Shown here: positions 57,401 through 64,000 of the stretch, piece by piece
Layout of the letters: each line of letters begins with the position of its first letter
How positions within the stretch are numbered: the first letter of the stretch is position 1
DNA from: Membranipora membranacea
Lineage: Eukaryota > Bryozoa > Gymnolaemata > Cheilostomatida > Membraniporidae
NCBI GenBank assembly: GCA_914767715.1
Contig: OU612075.1
Coordinates: forward strand, 3,410,001 to 3,474,000
Direction: 5' to 3'
Length of the DNA stretch: 64,000 nucleotides
Translations under genes and position numbers: made by a program
Notes under the pieces: model-generated
Seen by the model: the letters and a program-made list of their open reading frames with translations, nothing else
Told to the model about the DNA's origin: nothing
The model's database searches: none

Positions 57401-60400
57401 ATCTCTGCAGAGTGAAAATCAAAGTGAGTCTGAGTTAGATCTAAGGTTTTACAAACATAGGATTAAAAGCTTGGCCCTCGCATAAAAGGCAGACAGAGCG
57501 AGACAGGAAATCACAGTCAGCCCACTGGCTGTAGCGCAAACAAGTCATCTCTCTGACTTGTGTATGAGTTGTACTATGCTCAATGTGGTGAATTTGAGTA
57601 GTGAACGAGTGGCACGAGGGGCGGGTGCCTTGACGATAGCGACTTTGCGCCGATGAGTTGATGGAAAGCAAACCTCCCTGCACTGGTTTGGCTTAGAGTA
57701 TAAGCATGAGAGTGATGGGGCGAACATTGTTAAACTGAAACAATGAAGAGTTGGCAGCCTCCCTGGTTGCTCAACAGCGTAAACACACCAATTATGTCAA
57801 ACCACCGAAACTTACAAAATGCACTGAGGGATCGATGAGATTGATTGAGATGCTCAGCAACACACAGGGGTGGCTTCATGCTGCTGGGGCCGGCCATGAG
57901 GAGGTTGTACTAGAGAAGGCCTCGAAACAGCGTTTGACTCATCGTTTCTAGCTGAAGACCTGTGTGTTGTGCAGTGGTACGCGCACCACTGTATGTTGTA
58001 TCCAGATGGTTTTAAATGTTGGGTATCACATTTATATACAAAATCGTCAAAGCAAGTCTTAATGCGTGTATTACCTGTTTGATCTTCGCGCTGGGTTTTC
58101 GCCTCCTCTTGATCTAAAAATACAGAATATTATCTTAGTTAACCTGAAAGCTTTGGTGGCCCATGTGTAGCAGCATTAAAGTAACACAAGATCTATGAGC
58201 TCAGGTGAATATTTCATCTGCATGGTTTTGTTTTCAGTATTGATCAGTATCATCTGTAGATGAATACTTAAGCTGTTGCTGTTATGGGAGATGAAGGCTC
58301 CACCAAAAAATGCAGATTTGGGCGTTCAAGCGTGATAATAGACAGTTTTCTGAGCTCTGATTTAGGCCTCAATTTGGAGTTGTACTATCTCCAGTTTGGT
58401 ACTTTTAACCCACACCGCATAGGAAAAACGTGCTGAAAAGAGGGTTATCTTGAAAACCGCTTATAATAAGATAAAAATTATTTTTGATTCAGAATCTGCA
58501 ACATTGAAAACTCATAAATGGACATAGTTTGGGAAATAATTTTTAGTATTTGGATAGTCAATTATAACATTTTCTTCCTGTTTTGCGGACAATTTGGCAG
58601 AATATTTCATGAGTATCGTCACTAAAATTGAGATTTAACAACATTCAAGCCTCCAAATATTCGGAAACCCTGTCTCATAAGCGGTTTTCTATATAACCCT
58701 CTTTCAGCGGGTTTTTCCTATGCGGCGTGGGTTTAAAGTACCAAACTGGAGAGAGGACAACTCTGAATTGAGGCATAAATAAGAGCTCAGAAAACTGTCT
58801 ATTGGTTTCAAAGCCACCGATTTATAAACAACTGACTAGCGATTTGCGAGGATTGTCTGTGATGACTTTGTATGCTCTGACTCCTGTCTATACAGACCCA
58901 ACACTATATTGTCTGCGGACTCAGAGTCATATACAAGGTGAAGCTACTTACCAGAAACTGTGTTCCTTCCATCATCATTGCTCTGGTTCAATGCTGGGCA
59001 CGTCTTTTTTGTGTCACACCTCTTACAGAAAAGATTTTTACAGTGGATACAAATCTCGTCTAGCACATGGTTGGCGTGTGTTGGAATCTGACACCGCATC
59101 ACTTCATACCTCTCAGGAGCCAACTCATCCTCGATAGGCAGCATCACATGATCAGGTATGTGGATTGTGTGCTCCTGAATAATATCATATTATACCATTA
59201 AAAGAGAGTCAACTATTAGGTTCTCAATTTTTTAAAGGTTTGACAAGATTGAAAATATTACTCTGTGGTCCAAGATGATACCAAAACCTCTCTCAGAGCT
59301 CATCGGAGATAAGGAGAAATAACCAATGACGCATGTCCAAAACTATCACAATTAGCTAATCTTAAGACTTCTAGCAAAGATCATACAATGGTAACAAAAA
59401 AGTTTTGGCCTGATCTCCTTTTGAAATTCCATGTTCAATTGCATTCTGGGAAGGCTAGAGAGGGCTACAGGCTATTGGGCTGTTCAACTATTGGTTAACT
59501 CTACATGCATTAACAAAAGCACATTCCTGAGTTAAGACTTTTTAGTGAATCACTTTATCAGAATCAATCTATCAAGATAGCCAGCAACTGCTCGCATAGG
59601 CACGGCATAGGCTCCACACGTTAGTCCCTGAGAGGCAGTCGTCACTGTATAGACATTCGAGTCGACTGAAGGACAATTTTTTAGTCAAGGCAAATACTGC
59701 AAAACGCTGAAAATCTTTTTCCCTTGATGGTGCTACAAAATTTTTATGATATCCAATTTTATTTTTTTACCGGGTATCTCAACAGCGGATTATAAATAAA
59801 TCTGTAATCAGTAAACGTTTTTGATCCTACTATACATACGTCAGCGTGTTTACGGCAGAGCCTTCTCTTACAGTCAGCACAGCAGACAGCCGCTCTCACT
59901 GTATCTGGTGTACACAGCTCACACCTCAGATGTATCGGTATCCAGACAACAGGCTCAGCCAGGGCGGAGCTTACTATCTCTGCTGAGACTTTGGGTAGAG
60001 CTAGTATGTTGATCTCAGAGAACACAATCCTATAAATAAAGATAATTGCCACGGAATGATATATATCTGTTTTGAGTACATTATGATTCAATGAAGAGCG
60101 GGGAGTTTTGTGCTAAACTCCCTGTTCCCCATTGAATCATAAAGGGAGGCAAATTAGCGAATGTGTTGTCTCTGTTTGGTGGGTGGTGAGACCTACAAAT
60201 GAAAGTCAACACATTGGCTAGAGGTAAATAATTTGAAGTTGTTCTCACATATTAATTACAAGGACAACTCCTACAACATACTAAAGATCGACTGGTTTTT
60301 TTAGAAACTCCAACAAGTCGAATATGACTTCCTTTGTTCATTGTATCATAGTGCAAGGTAGATCAAATTACTTGAGTGGCAAGCTACTCTCGCAAACAGC

Positions 60401-61988
60401 GAACTTACTTGCAAATCTTACACTCGATCTCCTTGTTTTGGAAGTTTACATTGATACACTCAGCACAGTTAGTGTGCCCACAGGGTAGAGCTTTTGGTTC
60501 CTGGATCTCCTCCAATCTAGCGTAACAGAATCCACATTCTGTGAGCCTATCCACTGATAATATCTCAAAGTCCAATATCACAATCTCTGGAGCATGATGG
60601 CAAAACAAAAACAAAGTACTTAATCTCAACACATTATCTCTGATCTTCGCACTATAGCTTACCGTTTCTGTTATTTATATCAAGAACATTTTAAGGTGGC
60701 GGCAGGAAGGGCCAAAACTGCGAAAATCAGTCATTAACAAATATATTCGCAATACTGACTCCAGAAGCCAACAGAGTTAAATTACATAATCAGGTACATT
60801 CCATATAAGCAGGTTGTCTTCATTTTGGAAAGCTGCAGTCAACAACAGAGTCGTTCACCTTCCTATCTATACCATGCCTTAGCGGCACGCACACCCAATA
60901 CTCACAAATCATCTGTACATGCATGTTTTAGGATATTACCTGGCTCTGTTTTAGGCGCATGAAAATCTAAAGCACAACCAGCACAGAACTGAAGATATGA
61001 ACCGTCCTCTTTCTTCATTCTTTTAGTGCCACACTCATCACATGAGTCCTTCTCCTTCTCACCTGCAGAGTCTACAAAAAAATTTGGCAACGTATTAGCC
61101 ATGGTTTTAATATTTTTAGTTTTCTTCAACATCAGTCAAGTCAACACAAAATTCTCATGGATTTCTCCCATTTGGCCTCAGTAATCCAAAACCCTCATAG
61201 AAATCGTATTGATATACTGTTTGGTCATATTTTTGAGACATGGTCAGAAAGTATTGCCGTTTAGCAAAACTTTTCTAAACTTCGAAACTAAGGCTGACTG
61301 GCCACCCTAAAAGTATATTATTTTATCTTTTCAGCTCACCATTTGTTTTAGCGCCCTCAGGCATGTTAGGTCCGATGGTTTTTCTGTCAGTCAATTCTTG
61401 CTTAATAGGCACAAGCTTATGGTCACTGATATGAAGTTGGTGTTCCTACAAAATTATGTGATAGATAGAATAATATCAGAGGCGATAAATTTCTGATATT
61501 ATTCTACAGTTCAAACTATTAGCCAACTAGATAGTGATTGGGATGGAGTTGTTTATAAAACTGTCCACAGCTATCAATCATGGACTAGTACATCACGATA
61601 CTTTTGAAAATTGAAGATGCAATTTGTTTCCTCGTTGCTTGCAAACCAGTAAACTGCCTCTGCCCATTGTACCAGGGAGGAATTGTACAAATTTAATTAT
61701 TTCTATTGAAGAGGAGTAGTCCACTCTCTATCACACAATAGTCTCTAGTCTAGGGACGGGAATGAGAAGCCATCACCATCTAGCCAATCAAAAGTAGCTA
61801 AGTCAGACATTACAAACCTTTCCATGGTTGTCACATAACCGTTTATCACAAGTTGCACACTGTACTACCGCTGTAGCTTCATCACAAAGAACACATGTTG
61901 GCAGCTTAGGTGCTGAGGGTTGAATAGGAGCCTGATCATTCTGCTCCGCAGCGATCTCTTCTTTAACTTCAGTAGCAGCAGTAGCCAT
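51492..61988 (-). CDS. TRIM-like protein: B-box, zinc finger, RING, two B-boxes, coiled coil, NHL-like end
   Basis: Exons: 61818-61988, 61340-61445, 60940-61071, 60409-60586, 59840-60029, 58952-59174, 58075-58113, 53551-53747, 52962-53241, 51842-52530, 51492-51634; about 780 residues. From the ATG: a B-box-like finger split over exons 1-2; a C-x2-C finger (exon 3); a RING (exon 4, CGFCYARL, LPCGHTNCAEC, CKIC); a second B-box split over exons 5-6 with the same intron position; a further Cys/His box in exon 6; coiled coil in exons 7-9; NHL-like repeats in exons 10-11. TRIM proteins are usually RING-first ubiquitin ligases; here the RING is third. Two lesions: a run of seven A (minus strand, 52,386-52,392) where one more or fewer base is needed to keep frame, and an exon-10 end one base longer than in the duplicate. 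It is either a recent pseudogene or affected by homopolymer errors. Intron 7 holds a 4-kb retrotransposon. Confidence 0.75.
54058..54504 (+). CDS. Retrotransposon N-terminal part: zinc-finger-like domain
   Basis: The first ATG inside the element (54,058) opens a frame with WTCVCQRGFKTERGM and KIHRTKKGC, a C-x-C...H...C finger like the DNA-binding fingers of R2-type proteins. The open frame extends upstream into host sequence, but that part is fortuitous because it also exists at the empty site without the element. The frame ends at 54,504, overlapping the next by 46 bases. The homologous junction (PNRRQ in the second frame) suggests one ancestral protein split by a frameshift near 54,460. Confidence 0.7.
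   Translation: MPWTCVCQRGFKTERGMKIHRTKKGCEVVLENRSVDNSAPKTDGTLPQVENHSGQTTNSQTPTEHHGSGCERQEVEWPKMSSVKTWRELDEYAVVTLNSALTGSGEKKAKQLPAILFSICEEKFGLVAKRDGTQCTKYQIDANMRKAN
54459..57215 (+). CDS. Retrotransposon reverse transcriptase and restriction-like endonuclease
   Basis: 918 codons. Reverse transcriptase blocks: FRPISLLNVEGKIF, VIWLDLANAFGSVPHS, GIPMGCAISPLLFVMVME, catalytic FMDD (Asp 383-384), then SLGRWYSLP. The C-terminus has a CCHC knuckle at Cys718, Cys721, His729 and Cys734, and a PD-x14-E motif (Pro808-Asp809, Glu824, in RPDLIV...MELTVPW). These are the hallmarks of the PD-(D/E)xK endonuclease of R2, R4, NeSL and Hero elements. It would nick target DNA and prime reverse transcription there. 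All catalytic residues I can identify are present; only the join to the N-terminal frame is broken. Confidence 0.88.
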   Translation: MHKIPNRRQYEKGKLRTQQRALRERMRNCAESERHGLCVLLNDVKERIRRLARAEALRKKRKLKRKNLNNFMKNPYGFAKKLFEQSKSGELKASQAEVEAHLAKVYGNKSEVNTDIAGLKRPTSPGFSFEMGDIKLGEVAHVVTKARAKSAPGINGISYKLYKKCPGILEILTKVLNQIWKSGKIPDEWCFANGVYIPKEDKAEDLGQFRPISLLNVEGKIFFSVLAKHLTDYLMNNGFIDPSVQKAGIPGFPGCLEHVSMIWSAIKSAKQAKSNLEVIWLDLANAFGSVPHSIIDLALSHFWVPDRLRVMVERYYKKFKMRFTTKNFTTSWQELAVGIPMGCAISPLLFVMVMEIVIRNSQGSVNGIQVANNQILPPMRAFMDDITIISPDKAQVVASIDRLHELIERCAMRFKPSKSRSLSLCKGKPVPNTYFIGTERIPTLAEQPVKSLGRWYSLPITDRFRGNEVKKQLITGLDAIEKCGLSGKYKAWILNFALMPRILWPLTVYNIPLTPVERMEQMINKHMRKWLGVPRSFNTNALYASSFTLSLPMKSLVEEYKTSKARLDMMLNESPDQVIRECAPTLDTGKKWSVTETVRDAKSRLEISEIVGAVTTARHGIGWEANRWFSKESPKVRREMVVDEVRKMEEERRQTQAVGQAQQGRWTCWESVEQRQLKWTELWSMEPQRISFLVGAAYDQLPTPANLERWNLTENSKCAECSAKGTLQHILSNCQQSLGRYTYRHNQVLKVLCKYVTEKCEYANTGGEAREKILRKKGLMNSGEWQVRCDLTEQLSMPQHIVITNQRPDLIVWSDKERALILMELTVPWEENLSYAHDRKLTRYEDLVTQCQDKGWNCELFAVEVGCRGFMARSATKFLTRVGLSGRALKQATKSIVHEAESASAWIWQQHCVKTKAK
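58339..58802. repeat. Foldback repeat F1 in intron 6 of the TRIM-like gene
   Basis: Begins ATAGACAGTTTTCTGAGCTC and ends with GAGCTCAGAAAACTGTCTAT. Same family as 3,579-4,342, but lacks the outer 100 bp of that copy. Confidence 0.8.
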
Positions 61989-62020
61989 TTTGAGTTTGTG
62001 TTGTCCTGCTATGCAGTGTC

Positions 62021-62300
62021 TGATAAATAGATGATAGTGTCAAGACAAAAATTTGAGCTCAAAGTTCAGACTTGGATTTTCTAAATGTGACATGTAGGGA
62101 AGTGAACTCCTAAGATGTAGGCATAGCTAAAAGCTAGCCTCATACCGTCAATCAACCAGCAATAAAAGCATTTACTCTAGGAGCATAATACCTAGCAAAA
62201 CTGAAAAATACCAATACCTTTGGACTTGAGCATTCAGTAACCGGAAGTTTCAATGCTTAGATGGTGTCCTGGTTGCTGTTAGTGGCTTCAATTTTCAAGC
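62021..62300 (-). promoter_or_regulatory. Presumed 5' exon and promoter of the TRIM-like gene, with an ETS-type site
   Basis: A plausible acceptor (minus strand, ATTTATCAG) lies at about 62,022, just upstream of the ATG exon. A donor GTATTGG at about 62,217 would end a non-coding first exon. ACCGGAAGT (plus strand 62,240-62,248) matches the ETS-family consensus common in TATA-less promoters. No TATA box is evident. Confidence 0.4.
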
Positions 62301-64000
62301 ACTGATTTTGAGTTGATTATAATGGAATGCGATGACCAGCCACCAATGCAGAGTTTTAGCACTTAAACTAGGAAAACTGCAAAATATATGAGTGGCTTGA
62401 GCTGTTAAAAGTAAAAGAAGGCAAACGTCATTACCGCTATAACCAACATTAGGATTACCTGCGCTGTTAATCTCTCTTTTCTTGTTGGGGCCACTTGTGC
62501 AAGTACTTGTGAGGTGTCTCTTGTCTCAAGTCAATAGTAACTACTAACAACTTGATGCAAAATGGCGTATGAAATGAAACTAGCAGTCATGGAATTCGGG
62601 TTTTCCTTTCTGTCAAAAGCATTGGGGGAAAACCGTTTTGAGGTATGGATATCCAATACATAACCTGAGTGCTTATATTGATTATGCTGAACATGTTAGA
62701 CTCGAATCCCAGAAGAGGGTCAGGTGCTTTTTATGGGTGCGCTACATAGACATTTCGTTAAATTCTATGGTTTACTAGTATATGCTTTTGTTTACACCCA
62801 AATTCAATTCCCAATGTGTTTTATGAGAATGCAGCTAGTAATGCTTATCAATGAAAGGGAATTGCGCAACAAACATTGTGAAAAGTATAAATGGGTCCTT
62901 AGAACCAAAAAATATTCAGCGCCTGTTTGTCATCTGAACGCTGCACATACAAATGTAAATGAACCTCATAGCTCAGAATTACTTTTGTATGAGCAGGTTG
63001 TGGGCAAACTTCTGATACTACAGGGATATTAATGCAAACTATGGCCACACTAGCCCTTGAATTGCTGTCAATGGCTGCAACAGTCTAGCAGCAACATGGG
63101 CATACACAGCTCGCTTGTAACCAAGATATCGGATCATCAAAACTTGTCATCATGGAATCTAGATTTCCCGCAAAGGTACCGCTTATCGTACTTAGACGCT
63201 GAATGATGATATCTACTGCTTTTTGTTTATAGAATCGATAGAATTCTTATCTGGTTGTATATGCGTAAATCTAGAGTTGAGAGGTACATTGTATAATTAG
63301 TGAGGGTTGTTCAGTGCTAATTCTACTTTTGGTGATTCTATCTCCTCCCTATGGATGATCATTTTACGGTAAAGGTCTGACCATGTCTCGCATTCTTGAT
63401 AATTTGAAATAAATTAAGTGCGGGATAAGACTTGATTTTTTTAAACTTTATTGGCATATTACTTTCATTCGATGAGAATTTTTTACAAAATAAGCCATTG
63501 AGAAAAAAAGGGGAGACAACTTACAATCACAATGATGAAATAAATAAACAGAAAAATTACGGTTGAATGCTTTGTAATTAATTATAGAACGTAAATTATG
63601 TATGATATGTATATGGTATGGTATATTGGTAGGTATATGGCATGGTATATTGTTAAAAGTAGATGCTATCATATTACCGGAAAAGTTATTTGAAGGAAAA
63701 CCACCCTATCCCGCGGGATGAACTATCGATAAAAGCCGGAACACCCTGAGCATTATTGCAAGTTCACCAGTGAAACTAACTCCATTACTGTTTGATTCAT
63801 GGATATGAGACTACTTGAATAGGACTGTGTATACATGAAATGCATTGTTTGATCAAATTATTATTCATGAACGGTAACTCAAAAAAACAGGCAATTGAAA
63901 ATAATCGAAATGCAGAGTAGTAGCCTGCGGTCCAAGTGTTTCCTTCATCTTTCGGCAAAAAGAGGCTATCAAAGATGGAAAAGCAAATTGGAAACATCTT
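62301..64000. other. Right end of the window, no gene recognised
   Basis: A 102-codon plus frame at 62,724-63,032 has no domain I can name and no splice context. A TATGGTAT-rich simple-repeat patch lies at about 63,598-63,655. The rest is AT-rich. Confidence 0.4.

Larger units (their letters stand above)
53980..58001 (+). mobile_element. Non-LTR retrotransposon with restriction-like endonuclease (R2/R4/Hero group)
   Basis: Boundaries come from the empty site near base 640: host sequence breaks after AACCTCTAT and resumes at CCAGATGG, with no target duplication. The 4,022-bp insert has a zinc-finger-like N-terminus, a reverse transcriptase and a C-terminal endonuclease, and ends in a hairpin (57,972-57,991, CAGTGGT/ACCACTG) 10 bases from the 3' junction. 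It lies in intron 7 of the TRIM-like gene, antisense to it. A 72-bp tail of the same family lies at 41,147-41,218. Near-complete, with one frameshift. Confidence 0.85.

Noticed and set aside
62724-63032. 102-codon plus-strand frame
   Set aside because: No domain, no splice sites, no similarity inside the window; not enough to call a gene.

Overview
This is a window of an animal nuclear genome: AT-rich, with GT-AG introns, signal-peptide exons, TATA-driven lectin genes, several classes of retrotransposon and DNA transposon, and tRNA-derived SINE-like repeats. The gene content (fibronectin-III receptors, C-type lectins, a TRIM-like B-box/RING protein) and the non-LTR elements suit a marine invertebrate, most likely a lophotrochozoan such as a bryozoan or mollusc. 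The species cannot be fixed from sequence alone.

Layout. 1-1,250 is a paralogous piece of the TRIM-like locus, with two intact exons on the minus strand. 1,250-5,300 holds a broken RING exon, a foldback repeat and two minisatellites. 5,529-18,667 (+) and 19,608-25,487 (+) are tandem copies of a multi-exon type I receptor. In order it has a Cys-containing PAN-like exon, an unassigned extracellular domain, FN3-like modules, a membrane-proximal domain like that of receptor tyrosine phosphatases (RPTPs) with a furin-type site, one membrane helix, and a tail of two 26-residue tyrosine modules. There is no phosphatase or kinase domain. Intron 8 of copy 1 is swollen to 7.7 kb by nested LINEs; the same intron in copy 2 is 365 bp. 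An orphan first exon of a third copy lies at 28,943-28,994.

29.3-52.5 kb is a nested set of inverted duplications. Two nearly identical C-type lectin genes face each other (35,417-36,702 minus; 47,920-49,210 plus). Each is flanked by the 3' end of a TRIM-like gene on one side and a 2-kb block (P) on the other. The centre (39.8-44.1 kb) is a pair of foldback elements and a LINE fragment. Comparing the arms exposes clean insertions: a 395-bp tRNA-like element with a 12-bp target duplication, a 377-bp TTAA-flanked MITE, a SINE and a LINE tail. 51,492-61,988 (minus) is an 11-exon TRIM-like gene with an unusual domain order, two B-box exon pairs around a central RING, a coiled coil and an NHL-like C-terminus. 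A 4.02-kb restriction-like-endonuclease (R2/R4/Hero-type) retrotransposon sits in its intron 7. 62-64 kb holds the presumed promoter and no recognised gene.

The most interesting candidate system is the tandem receptor family. Its ectodomain exons diverge more than the adjacent introns, its tail is built from repeated tyrosine modules, and the copies carry complementary lesions. It sits beside duplicated lectins and a TRIM-like gene, which fits, but does not prove, an innate-immune or recognition cluster. All calls come from reading the sequence by eye; no database search was run.
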